In this document: positions 42,658-53,109 of the stretch, in pieces | Numbering within the stretch: the stretch's first letter is position 1 | Layout: each line of letters begins with the position of its first letter | Assembly: GCA_019137255.1 (NCBI GenBank) | Contig: WPDH01000004.1 | Location: forward strand, 434,001 to 498,000 | DNA: 64,000 bases | Reading direction: 5' to 3' | DNA from: Corinectria fuckeliana | Taxonomy: Eukaryota > Ascomycota > Sordariomycetes > Hypocreales > Nectriaceae | Translations under genes and position numbers: made by a program | Notes under the pieces: model-generated | Seen by the model: only the letters and a program-made list of their open reading frames with translations | Databases searched by the model: none | Told to the model about the DNA's origin: nothing

Positions 42658-44260
42658 ATGTCTTCTCCAAAACCGACGGTTTCGCCCTCAGCGCGGTCAC
42701 CGAAGAGTCCTTCATCAAGAGGATAGTCGCCCACCGAGCCCGACCTCCACTGATGAGCCGACCACTGGGGCCATTGAAGTTGTAAGGCATCATGTTTCTC
42801 CACGGGCCATCCGCCACCGCGTCTGCCTTGTGCTTATTCTCTTACAGGATAATGACGGTGACTCGTCGTATCCCGAATCGTAAGACGATGTGGTCTGACC
42901 GGGGAATCCCAAATGAGTAACCATTCGCAGAACTCGTTTGAGCGACACCAGCTCGCTGCGGTCTTCCATCTTGAACTATAAGTGGGAGAACGGGCGTCGC
43001 TACCACTCTTTCCAAGACGGCGCATACTGGTAAGTGGTGAAGTTCTGCTTACCGCGTAGCTCGAACTCAGCGTAGCTGAACATCTAACACCGCGAGTAGG
43101 CCCAAATGATGAGCAGCAGCAAGAGGCAGAAGACCTCGTGTATGGAATCACACTGTAGTTTCTCGGATTTTGCGTCCTGTCCCTGACTCTAGCCTTAGAA
43201 ACAAAATGTTCCGGATCATTCTCGACGGACACCTTTACGAGGCCCCTATTCGGGAAGACGTGCAAGTATGCTCTGTCGCCATCTCCTCTGGACTTTGACA
43301 GGGTACTAAATAGATTAGAGCGTACTCGACGTCGGTTGCGGTACGGGTGTCTGGGCCATGTAAGTTTTAATATTGCAAGTCCATGTGTCTGCTTGACTGA
43401 GTCCCTACAGTGATTTTGCCGACCAGCATCCATGTGCCGAAGTCATAGGCGTTGATCTTTCGCCTATTCAGCCTGGACTTGTCCCGCCTAATTGTCGCTT
43501 TGAAGTTGACGATGTCAACGATGACTGGACTTATCCCGAGGCGAACTTCGACTTTATCCACGTCCGATCCATGGCTGGATGTGTGCCAGACTGGGTTGAG
43601 TTCCACAGGAAGGCCCTTCGGTATTGACTACATCCACACCAAGCCTCGACTCAAGCTAAGATCATCCAGACAACTCAAACCTGGAGGTTGGATTCAACAA
43701 ATTGAAATGTCATGTGTCGCAAAGTCTGACGACGCGACCATCAAGCCAGACTCCCCACTGGTGGCTTGGATAGACGTATTCGAGAAGATGGGCCAGGCAC
43801 TTGGCAAGACATTCCTTACCTGTGAGAAGGTGTGCGATGCGATGAAGGATGCTGGCTTCGTCAATGTGCATGAGCGTCGGATCAGCTCCCTATTGGCACA
43901 TGGCCTAAGGATAAACACTTGAAACACTTGGGAGCATGGAACCGCCAATTTCTTATGCAAGGCCTAGAGGGCTTTTCGATTCGCGGACTGATTGATATGC
44001 TTGGAGTATGTTTGCTTCCTTCCAAATGACAGAACTTGCAAGTAGCCGTGCTAAGTAGTTACTGATCAGTGGTCTTACGAGGAAGCGCAAGTGCTCCTTG
44101 CTAGAATGCGAAAGGAGCTGCTGGACCCGAATGTCCAATCTTACCACGATTTGTACGTTCTAAATACTGCTTCCTTTGCTACATCTATTGTCGGAACCCC
44201 ACCTTATAGTAACCTAGGTGCGTCGTGTATGGCCAGAAACCCGAGGATCAGAGTTCATAA
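42658..44260 (+). pseudogene. LaeA-like (TAM-domain) methyltransferase gene with few lesions
   Basis: An almost complete ten-exon model is readable. Probable introns: 42782-42847, 42880-42930, one from 43030 with uncertain acceptor, 43140-43192, 43266-43318, 43360-43410, 43621-43669, 44006-44069 and 44153-44217. The product would carry SSILNYKWENGRRYHSFQDG, the SAM motif VLDVGCGTGVWAIDF, VIGVDLSPIQP, a GGWIQQIEMSC block, KTFLTCEKVCDAMKDAGFVN and RMRKELLDPN. One base appears missing at about 43884, where the frame changes between RRI and PIGTWPKDKH. A second break lies in exon 1 near 42715, where frame changes before a PPSPTSTDE segment. The family includes LaeA-type regulators of secondary metabolism. 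Few lesions imply recent loss, or allelic variation. Confidence 0.7.
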
Positions 44261-44559
44261 CTTGCTTCTATTGACAGAATCACCCTTCTCGGGACGACTA
44301 GGACATGCGTGTGGTTTCAAGAAGACTGGTTATCGATCGGAGTGGTCATACGGTGTAGTTCTAGCAGCACACGCTTGGAAGAGAGGCAAAGTTGTTTCAC
44401 GTCACGGGCCCTGGGTCAGCGATGGGTTGGATGGAAAATGTTAAGAGAGCCTCCCGATTCTTCTTCTGTACCACGATCACTCACCCGCAAGTGCATTCAA
44501 TTGATGCATGCGTAGCCGCCTCTTGGTTTAATAATCAGGCTAAGTTACGTTAAGTTTTG
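44261..44559. other. Spacer between methyltransferase and transcription-factor relics
   Basis: The former 3' region of the methyltransferase relic. Nothing coding recognised. Confidence 0.4.
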
Positions 44560-44880
44560 TGCTAATGGCCCTAGACGCATAGATGTGTAGGTGAGCCGGC
44601 AAGTCCTCGAACCAAGCTCGAAGAAATTCTGAACTCTGGTTGGGGGTGTCGCGTTCTTATCCTTTCTACTGTATACAGAGCGAACTACTATCGTCACTAG
44701 GCTAGCCAGCTGTACATGGGCAATGTAGTACGCCGGATCCCCGAACTCGCTGCTAATTGTGCCGGAAGGCAGCTCCACCTCAATGTCGTCGTCTTGTATT
44801 GCCGGCAGTTGGCTGAGCTTGGATGCCTATATTCAGTCAACAATCCACGTTGTCCAAAACACTGTTCTTCGATGTTCTCG
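44560..44880 (-). pseudogene. Fragment of a fungal-specific (Zn2Cys6-type) transcription factor
   Basis: Minus-strand 44810-44610 reads LSQLPAIQDDDIEVELPSG, then SEFGDPAYYIAHVQLASLV and VVRSVYSRKDKNAT. This is the pattern in the middle homology region of Zn2Cys6 factors (LPxIxDxDIxVELP...xFxxxIxLAxLxxxIxxxVYS). Upstream the frame contains stops and no DNA-binding domain is seen, so only a fragment remains. Confidence 0.6.
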
Positions 44881-46489
44881 AGCATCCGTATCGTGAAGCT
44901 TTGATGATGGGCTGTTTTCAGGGCCAAAGAGTAAAAAGACTGAGAGATTTCAGTGCTTATACAGAAGCAAATGCTAAAGTAACTGCCTACCGCTAATTCT
45001 CACTGATTACTTGGTATAAGAGAAACCTGACTGACCTTTGGCTAGCCTTTATTTGCCTATATAGCGGCAATTTGAGCAAGGGTATCCTCCAGAGTATGTG
45101 ACATTTCTCGAGTAACATCGACGGCACCTACTGACAGTGTTGATCTGTTAGTATCTTAGGACAACTTTGCACAAGAATGTCTAATGCAGTCGATTTGGTC
45201 GTCGGCTGGACCTGGTGCTGATCCTGGCGTTAGAGACGTCCTGTTCCTCGAGGGTGATTTCTCAAATATGGCCGGGAAACAAATAGGATGCCGGCCAGCC
45301 ACGCCTTAGAAGTCAGGATCGACATCATCAGCATACTGCTAATGACCGCTACACCAAAAGTCAAGGCACCTTGCTCTTGGGCAGGTCATATCTCCCATAA
45401 TAGGCGGTCACCCACCAACACATATATAGCAGTTTTTGACCGAGATGAGTCATCACAACTGCGCATGGCTTTGTGTCCTACTGTCTTCGGATTCCTATAA
45501 TCTTGCGGAAGAAGAATTCATTAAGTCCCAGGCTTGTCTACATGTGCCGCTGAGAATTTGCGGTAGCTCTCATGGGGCGTAAAAAGCGTAGAAGAGAAGA
45601 AAGAATCGTGGAGACAGAGAAGGTCTGCATTACACCCAGGAAAAGCCGAGCGCTACAACCTGGCTGAAGAAAATGGTGTGTTGGATGCAACGATTCCGGT
45701 CATTTACATGTCCTAAAAGAACCACTTTGGCAACACAGCACCCTAGCCTACTCATCAAAAGAATCAAGTCAAGAAAGAGTGCGGTGTTCTCGGAAGGCGA
45801 CATGGTCAGCAATTCACTCTGTGTAATATTCAAGTCGCACGTGATTCTTGGGTGCCTTCAGATTAACGATGCTCCCTCAAGTTCGTGACAACAAAGGACT
45901 GATCAGTATTCGTGGTCTTTGAAGAACTCAAAGACTGTACAAAGCTTTTGCGATAATCCTGCCTTCCTCTCGCGCCCCAATGCCCAAGTAGTCAGAGCTT
46001 TCTTCCGACAAATAGCAAGGCCATGTTCTTGTATCACCAACATCACAGGCCAGACGCGGGTAACGGAAACACCGCAGGGCTTCGCCACTCGCACAACGCC
46101 ATTCCCAATTTGGAGTTCCCCGTGTCGCAGGAGCCGTGAACTCTTCAACATGAATCATGCAAACAAAGCGGTGTAGCCCCAAACGTTCAGAGTGCCGGCT
46201 AAGCCCGTCATTCGAGGAACAGAACAGCCGGCCTTGTGCAAGCGTCTGGAGAGTGACACGATGAACATGTCAACAAACACTGACACAGAGTTCGTGTGGG
46301 ACAGACAGCGTGTTCTGTGATTCGGGCTGCTCTCTCGCCTATTAAAGGGCGCCTTCCCCGTCAGAAATCAATCCCTTTCCGTACACCGCAACCAACACAT
46401 TTCACAACTACTAGCACAACCATTCAGCAACCACCATACCTCTATAACCAATCCCACACCAGTATACCTCTACACTCAAGTCAGCAAAC
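44881..46489. other. Intergenic region upstream of the first small cysteine-containing gene
   Basis: No gene recognised. The final 110 bp before the ATG at 46490 are rich in CA/CAA and ACC triplets and almost free of G, typical of strong fungal 5' leaders. Confidence 0.45.
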
Positions 46490-46726
46490 ATGCCTACCGT
46501 ATTGTCGGACAAGATCCGTGACGATCACACCCACTGGGAATGCAATAGTTCGTGTTTGAAGACATATTGTGGAACGATCAACATAGTCGACGACAGATTA
46601 TGCGACGAGTGCGCCACGAGGCGGCGGGTCAACGTCAAGGCACTAAATAGCAGCGGCGAAGAAATCGGCCAGCTCGTGTCTGTCGACAGCAACCACGATG
46701 AGTTGTGGCTGTACGATGTCCTTTAA
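46490..46726 (+). CDS. Small cysteine-containing protein, paralog 1 (78 aa)
   Basis: Intronless 78-codon frame with ATG at 46490 and TAA at 46724-46726, behind a G-poor CA-rich leader. It has no signal peptide or membrane segment. It aligns with the gene at 48193: DDHTHWEC, Cys27, C38-DE-C41, ALN at 51-53, G56, IG at 59-60, L62, VD at 65-66, N68, E71, W73 and Y75 are shared, with the C-terminal half at identical residue numbers. Four shared cysteines (18, 27, 38, 41) plus His13/His15 suggest a small metal-binding fold (inference). No family is recognised. The conserved paralogous pattern is the main evidence that it is a real gene. Confidence 0.72.
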   Translation: MPTVLSDKIRDDHTHWECNSSCLKTYCGTINIVDDRLCDECATRRRVNVKALNSSGEEIGQLVSVDSNHDELWLYDVL

Positions 46727-47205
46727 AGAGCGGGGGGGTTAACTCAGAGCATCCAGATCACTGCAAACCAGTGGATAACTAACCAGGCCTAGAGAGTTAG
46801 ACTAGACAAGAAACTTCAATGAAACTATTTTAGGCCAGCAAATAAGTGCGATATCTCAGTGAACAACAATTAATCGTTCACACGACCATAAACCGTAGTC
46901 CATTAAAATCACGATTAACTGTAATTTCCCTGCAGTGCTCTGTGCGAACAATTATTCACATCCAAGGAACTCATCAGCATCTCACATGACCGACAACTAA
47001 CCCTGCCCTTGCTCATGCGTGTACGCAAGAGGCCACAGCTATAGCCTTTATCGTCCATCATTATACGTCCACAGCCTTTAGCTATATTCAGTTTACTTGA
47101 TTGGCCATCCTGCCTAGGTACTACCTGCTTTGTCGGTGGTAGGCTCACTTCAGCGTGAACACGCCAACCCAGACAACACTTACCCTAAATTCTTGGAAAT
47201 TAGGT
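46727..47205. other. Spacer between the small paralogs, proximal part
   Basis: 3' region of paralog 1, AT-rich; no gene recognised. Confidence 0.4.
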
Positions 47206-47505
47206 TGGGAATAGTAATTGTAGTTTTACTAGGGGTAAAGTCGCAAGAAGGGAAATATCAGTGAAGGGATCAAGAGATTGTGCTTTCAATAGTCATAAAG
47301 ATAAGGTATCAAGGAAAGAGGCTGCTGGGACAGCTTGGTTAGTAAAGCTAAAGGAGCAAAATGAGTGTAGGAAAAAACAAGCATATTAACTCGATGAAAC
47401 AGAAAAAGCATGCCCTTCCAGCTAAGCTGGGCAGACGGCTGCTTAAGAACGCAGCCTAGCTGATGGCTGATTACTGTCATTATACCCTAAAAGTCCATAG
47501 CCACA
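47206..47505. repeat. Dispersed degenerate repeat, copy 2
   Basis: Aligns with 15049-15290 over its whole length (shared blocks listed there). It contains about 55 bp absent from copy 1; within these, GGCTGC (47437-47442) and GCAGCC (47451-47456) form a perfect inverted repeat around an 8-base loop, with AGCTA/TAGCT flanks. It lies between the two small paralogous genes. Confidence 0.5.
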
Positions 47506-48192
47506 AACACACTGCACTTAATAACTGCAGTATTCTTGCTTGAGACGTTGTGACTGACATGGGCAAGATTGAGGTGAAGTTTCAGTCACTGTGAGTGAGC
47601 AGAGTCAACAGGTTGTGCGAGTACAGCGACTCAATAATACCGCATCCCCTAGACTTGTTATTGAAAGAAGCGTCATTGAGATAAACACTTCCTGGTCAAG
47701 AAAGAGCAATCCGCAGCAGGGAAAACTTTTTCTCCCAAATGAACTTGGATACAAAGTATGTCAAAGAACATTGCCAATCTGGTCACGATCACAGTAGTCA
47801 TTTCCGTTCCCGAGCGTTTAGTGAACAACGCGCCCTATTGTCTAGATAAGACACTAGAACACGATGGAGCAAACAACAATCACTATTTGGGTTCCTTCAT
47901 TCCCATAGTAATATCACTGATCAGCTCAACAATGGTCGTATTCACAGACATTCACCTTTGAATGAGCACCTATTCAGTCCTAGAATGCAGAAGCTTGATC
48001 GCAGGACACAAATTCCAGCATTTCTATATCTTCTGGGCTTCAGCTCACGATCTACTTCACTTTTTCTCGTCACCCACAAGCATTCTGCAATAACAACAGC
48101 AACCATTAACCAACAACTTTCAGTTCCCTCCCAGCACCACCAACAACACCTCAACCAATCATCTCCCTATCTACAAACCAACCAACTCAACC
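47506..48192. other. Upstream region of the second small cysteine-containing gene
   Basis: No gene recognised. The last 120 bp are CA/ACC-rich and G-poor like the leader of paralog 1. Confidence 0.45.
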
Positions 48193-48426
48193 ATGTCTAC
48201 CACCGTTGTCCGTGAAGATCACAGTCACTGGGCCTGTGGTAAGCCCCTGGTCGAGGACCCGTCCACCACTTGTCTGGCCGGCAACTCCATGACCCAGAAC
48301 ATCTGCAAGATCTGCTGTTTCCCTCGGTGCAAGGGCAGCGAGGCTCTCAACAAATACGGCGCGACGATTGGTACGCTTGCCAAAGTTGATGCCAACCGCA
48401 CTGAGTGGTGGGAGTACAATGCCTAA
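48193..48426 (+). CDS. Small cysteine-containing protein, paralog 2 (77 aa)
   Basis: Intronless 77-codon frame, ATG at 48193 (CTCAACCATG, good context), TAA at 48424-48426. It shares with paralog 1 an N-terminal DHSHWAC motif, Cys27, C38-KI-C41, EALN, IGTL, KVDAN and a terminal EWWEY. It has two further cysteines (42, 46). Codon use is strongly biased toward C-ending codons (AAC, AAG, ATC, ACC), which argues for real, well-expressed coding sequence. No secretion signal, membrane helix or known domain. The pair lies in the same orientation 1.5 kb apart, as from tandem duplication. Confidence 0.75.
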   Translation: MSTTVVREDHSHWACGKPLVEDPSTTCLAGNSMTQNICKICCFPRCKGSEALNKYGATIGTLAKVDANRTEWWEYNA

Positions 48427-48744
48427 CTTTTCGATGGCTTACATGAATGAGTCCCGTCTTCATGCTATTGAAGGCCCACCTTTATAGCACCGGAGACGGG
48501 GTTAGCAAGGAACGAGTTGCACAACACAACATCACAAAATCTCATCTTGGCTTTACTAATAAGTAAAGAGCTTAGATTGGACACCAAAAATAGGAGCCAA
48601 CTAAGTAGAGAAACATAATAGATTACTTTGACCCCGCTTCGTCCTCGTTGAATGAACCCCGTGAGTGATATCAAAGATCTGGTATTAAATCCTAGTCTTT
48701 CTGAGTGACATGTACATATAACCCTTTTCCCGGCATATTCCTAC
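48427..48744. other. Convergent 3' spacer
   Basis: Lies between paralog 2 (plus) and the MFS permease (minus). No gene recognised. Confidence 0.5.
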
Positions 48745-50589
48745 TTAGTAGACATATCTGAAGCTCAGATTCTCCTTGTCGGTAAGATCCTCCCAAGCCC
48801 TGGTGGTGGAATCTACTCTGGCTTCAGCGACTCCCTGAGCAGCCAGCGCATCTCTCTTCTTGTTCTCCCTAGTGAGGTGCCACCTCAAGAACAGAATGAC
48901 GACAACAAGGAGACCGTAGCATCCAAGATGGGTGGCAAAGGCGATGAAGTACCTGGGGCCATCGTTGGAGAGGAACACTTGGGGTCCTGTAGTAGTCAGG
49001 TCAGCAAGGATATAAGCTTAATGGCGGGACAGGCTCCTTACCAATTGCATTTCCGGCAGCCCAGATAATAAAGTTGAGGGCGACAGCCACTGTCTTCTTG
49101 GTCTGGCCAGCAATGTTTCGCGAGATCATGGAGAGCGCCAGGGTCTGTGCAGACCAGAAAGACAGGGTGATGTAGTAGGAGATGAGGAGACCGACGTGCT
49201 GCGAAAAGGTCTCGCTCGGGATCGTCATGAGAAGAATGGTACCGATGAAAGACCTGTGGCTGTTAGCACCGTGTACATGACGGAGATGTCACACTTGAAC
49301 TTACGGAATACAGAATCCCAGCATGACGAGGAGGTTCTGGTTCGTCTTCTTCACGAGCCAGACGGAAGAGAGCAACACGATGATGATGTAGAAGCCCAGG
49401 ACCATGGCGAGGAGCTGCGTCTCAAGGGTGCTGAATCCGAAGCTCTTGATGATGATGTTGGCGAAAGCTCCCAGGCCCGACGTCGGCAGGGTAGTGCACA
49501 GGGCGACGATGGCGTATCCCCAGACCTGAGGATCGCAGAGGCCCTCGATGAATTGCTCCTTCTTGAAGGTGCGGTTCTGCATGCCAGTCTGGTTGTCGCG
49601 GACTCGCTCGACCATCTCGTGCTTCTCCTCCTCGGTGAAGCAGTGGGCACGCATGGGGCTGTCGGGCATCCACCAGAGCACGAAGAAGCCGAAGACGATG
49701 GAGATGATGCCGTAGGAGAGGAAGAGCCACTGCCACGACTTGAGGGGTCCAGTCTTGATCAGCGAGAAGCAGTATGCCAGGAGACCTCCGACGATCTGCT
49801 GGGCTCCGTTCATCATGTACCTACAGAAACAGAGTCAGTAAGCTGGTGTTTGGGTCGGTCTTGTAGTGACTGAGACATACCAGTAGGTAACCCGAGAAGC
49901 CTGCTCCTCTCGTCGGTACCACATGGCAGAGAGAATGACGAAGCCGGGCTGGCAGGCAGACTCAAAGATACCGAGCAGCGTTCGCACAATGACGAGGCCC
50001 TTGAAGTCGGTGCAGGCGGCATGGCAGGCCAGAACCGCTCCCCAAGCGATGATGGAGAAAGCGAGGTACTTGGCGATGGGCACTCGGGCAATTATGTAGT
50101 TTTGTGGGTATTCGACGACCAAGATGGCGATGTAGATACAGGTCGTCAACCATGAGTACTGTGAGAGAGAGTTGTTAGTATGATGTGTGAAATGACGACT
50201 CTCAACGCAACACGGCGTAATTCGTCAGAGCTTACCAACTGAGAGACAGTGCCATCCGCGTTGGTCATGCCCGTATCGGCGGGAAGACCCATGATGGAGG
50301 AGAATGAGAGGGTTCCCTTGTCGATGGCCTGGAGGAAGTAGGTGAAGATCATGACGAGCAGCACGCGCTTATCGATCTTGCGACGAAGCTCGTCGTTGCG
50401 CTCGGGCGAGATGTGGATGCGCACGTCCGAGGTGTACTCGGCGACCTCCTTGTCGACTCGCTCCGAGTGGTGCGTGGGCTTCTCCAAGTCGACCGAGGTG
50501 CGCTCGACCTCAGCGACGGAGCGCTTCTGCATGCCATCGTCGTTGGCCGACGAGATGTCCTTGGAGCTGGCGATGTGGGTGGACGCCAT
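48745..50589 (-). CDS. MFS permease of the anion:cation symporter (Dal5/allantoate permease-like) family
   Basis: Five exons on the minus strand: 50589-50236, 50158-49881, 49820-49305, 49253-49042 and 48986-48745, giving 533 aa. All four introns (77, 60, 51, 55 bp) have clean GT-AG ends. The N-terminal ~75 residues are hydrophilic. Helix 1 starts RVLLVMIFTYFLQAIDKG; then YPQNYIIARVPIAKYLAFSI, the RTLLGIFESACQPGFV motif of this family, a loop with RVRDNQTGMQNRTFKKEQF and six C-terminal helices. The family imports carboxylate-bearing compounds such as allantoate, nicotinate, biotin precursors or uronates across the plasma membrane. It is divergent from the GH105 gene at 51991, so uptake of an unsaturated uronic-acid disaccharide is an attractive inference. 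Confidence 0.9.
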
Positions 50590-51990
50590 GGCTGGAGATG
50601 GGGAGGATGGAAAGGAAGGGGAGGCGAGGCGGAGAAGGAAGATGAAGGGTTGCAACGCTGGCAGCAGGAGGCAGAGTGCGAGGCCCTGGGAGTTTTATAT
50701 CTTCCCTTTTCTATCGACACCGTGAACTAGGCCCGGCCTGACTTTGCTGGACTGCACTGGGCTGCAGCAAAGAAAGGAACAAGAGGCGGTCGGGACAGCA
50801 CGCTGTCTTTATCATCTACCTACCCAATTCTTTGCCCCGGCCGGGGTAGATGGGGGAAGAAGGGCGGGGAGGCCGAGCCCCATGCCGCTAGCCGCAGACG
50901 GGAGAGGCGAGGATCCTTTTTTCCCCAGACCCCAGGCCGAACCCATGAAGGCCAGCGCATGGATTGGGCAAAGATCGGAGCCGACGAGGATGTGTGAGCG
51001 GCACGGGGTGGCAGGCTCTCGCGGGCGTTTTGCCCGAACGGCCGATGGGGGGAGGAAACCCCAACAGTGTGGCTCCAGCATGGGGAGATGTCATCGTGGG
51101 CGGAACATGGATAATGGGGGTTGGTTGCACGGCAGCAGTTAAGCCTGGTTCCATCGGGTGGGATCCCAGCTGGGCGGATGGGGATGGGAGAGCAGCGGGA
51201 ACGGAGAGACACGCGGTCTGAGAGTGTGAGAGTAGACTATCTGGATAGTTAATACGTAGGGCGGTGGACAAGGACAGGCCAGGGCAATAAGCGAGAAATG
51301 CAATACGACATGCCCACAGGCTGAAGCCTGGTCAGCGTGATGTCGACTGATGGTGGGATACTGAGGAGACGTAGGGGATGGGAGTGAGGGGAGAAAGGAC
51401 GGGCTATTAGCCATCATCCGAGATGGTTGCTGTTCAGTCTACTCTTTGCTCTTCACCCATACTTCCAGCTTCCACCTCGGTGTCACTCCTCACTCACCCG
51501 CTTTCCTCTTATTTCCTCTTGCCATTGTGAAGCGTAACATCCCTCCAGCCTCTCCTCTCCCCTCCTCCACCTCCACAACTTCCATAGGCGCGGTACTACT
51601 CCGTCCCTCTTCCCCCGTAAACCTGATCCACTGAACTAGGTAATCTATGTAATAAGTATAGCGGGAAGGCCTTCTCCATCTGGCTCGTCTCCCCGCCCCC
51701 ACCCCCACCCCCACAAGTTGCGACAAAAAAGGGTGCGGAGAAGCTTGGTGGAGCGAAGAACAAGCAGAAGTGTCACTTCTCGGTCGACTTCGGACCGAAA
51801 CAAATGCCATCAGTCACCGAGAGTGGCCAGGTGACAAGCCCCATTATGACCTCTTTTAAGTGAGCCTGGCTGCTTTGCTCTGCTCTGCTCTTGTTCGAGT
51901 CTCCCCAGAACCGGTCAGACCCCTCACGCACACGACCCCTGGGTTCCTTTGGGTATTCTCTTCGACCGAGGAAAGCCACCGTCCTCCACC
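50590..51990. promoter_or_regulatory. Divergent promoter region shared by MFS permease and GH105 gene
   Basis: A 1.4-kb region between divergent starts. It contains many GGGG/CCCC runs that could be read as CreA-type (SYGGRG) or stress-type (CCCCT) sites, and a quadruplex-type C-run block at 51691-51712. No credible gene; frames of up to 130 codons overlap each other on both strands. Confidence 0.5.
51691..51712 (-). promoter_or_regulatory. Candidate G-quadruplex motif in the divergent promoter
   Basis: Four runs of C (4, 5, 5 and 5 bases) separated by single bases on the plus strand, so four G-runs with 1-nt loops on the minus strand. It lies 280 bp upstream of the GH105 start codon. The motif is exact; function is inference. 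Confidence 0.6.
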
Positions 51991-53109
51991 ATGCCGACTC
52001 ACGTCCACGGCATCGCGTCGGACCACATCCACAGCCAGGTCCGGCTCCTCATCCACGAGCTCGTCAACATCAAGGACACGACGGGCGAGTTCCTGATGAC
52101 GCTCGCCGACGGCCAGGTCATCGACACCAAGGGCTGGAACGACTGGGAGTGGACGCACGGCATCGGGCTGTACGGCATCTGGAAGTACTACGAGCTGACG
52201 GGTGAGGACGAGTACCTGGGCATCATCGAGGCGTGGTTCCAGGCGCGCTTCAAGGAGGGCCACAAGGGCAAGAACATCAACACCATGGCCGTGTTCCTGA
52301 CGCTGGCCTTTGTCTACGAGAAGACGCGCAACCCGACCTACCTGCCCTGGCTCGACAGCTGGGCCGAGTGGGCGTACCACGACCTGCCGCGCACCAAGTA
52401 CGGCGGCATGCAGCACATTACCTACCTCGAGGTCAACGACCAGCAGCTGTGGGACGACACGCTGATGATGACGGTGCTGCCGCTGGCCAAGATCGGCGTG
52501 CTGCTCGACCGCCCGCACTACGTGGCCGAGGCCAAGCGCCAGTTCCTGCTGCACATCCAGTACCTGTTCGACACCAAGACGGGCCTGTTCTTCCACGGGT
52601 GGACCTTCAACGAGGGCGGCCACAACTTCGCCGACGCGCGCTGGGGCCGCGGCAACAGCTGGGTGACGATTGTCATCCCGGAGTTCCTGGAGCTGCTGGG
52701 CCTCGACGCCGGCGACCCCATCCGCGCCCACCTGCTCAACACGCTCAACAGCCAGTGCGAGGCGCTCGCGCGGCTGCAGCTGCCGAGCGGGCTGTGGCGG
52801 ACGCTGCTGGACGTGCCCGAGGAGGACGGGTCGTACGTCGAGGCCAGCGCGACGGCCGGGTTCGCGTACGGCATCCTCAAGGCGGAGCGGCGCAAGTACA
52901 TCGGCGGGGAGTACTCGGCCGTGGCCGTCAAGGCCGTCAAGGCCGTGCTGGAGAACATCAGCGCCGAGGGCGAGCTGCTGAACACGTCGTTCGGGACGGG
53001 CATGGGGCACGATCTGCAGCACTACAAGGACATTCCGCGGACGAGCATGCCGTACGGGCAGGCCATGGCGATGATGGCCTTGGTGGAGTTTCTGAGGGCG
53101 TTTGTGTAG
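51991..53109 (+). CDS. GH105 unsaturated rhamnogalacturonyl/glucuronyl hydrolase
   Basis: Intronless, 372 aa, ATG in an excellent context (CCACCATGCC). The frame extends upstream only from a TTG, so 51991 is the start. Family motifs of the alpha6/alpha6 barrel are visible: GWNDWEWTHGIGLYGIWKYY, NINTMAVFLTLAFVYEKT, DDTLMMTVLPLAKIG with the probable catalytic Asp at about 155-156, HGWTFNEGGHNFADARWGRG and SYVEASATAGFAYGILK. There is no signal peptide, so the enzyme is cytosolic. GH105 removes the 4,5-unsaturated uronic acid from disaccharides made by pectin lyases (family knowledge). With the divergent permease it would form an uptake-and-cleavage module. Confidence 0.9.
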   Translation: MPTHVHGIASDHIHSQVRLLIHELVNIKDTTGEFLMTLADGQVIDTKGWNDWEWTHGIGLYGIWKYYELTGEDEYLGIIEAWFQARFKEGHKGKNINTMAVFLTLAFVYEKTRNPTYLPWLDSWAEWAYHDLPRTKYGGMQHITYLEVNDQQLWDDTLMMTVLPLAKIGVLLDRPHYVAEAKRQFLLHIQYLFDTKTGLFFHGWTFNEGGHNFADARWGRGNSWVTIVIPEFLELLGLDAGDPIRAHLLNTLNSQCEALARLQLPSGLWRTLLDVPEEDGSYVEASATAGFAYGILKAERRKYIGGEYSAVAVKAVKAVLENISAEGELLNTSFGTGMGHDLQHYKDIPRTSMPYGQAMAMMALVEFLRAFV

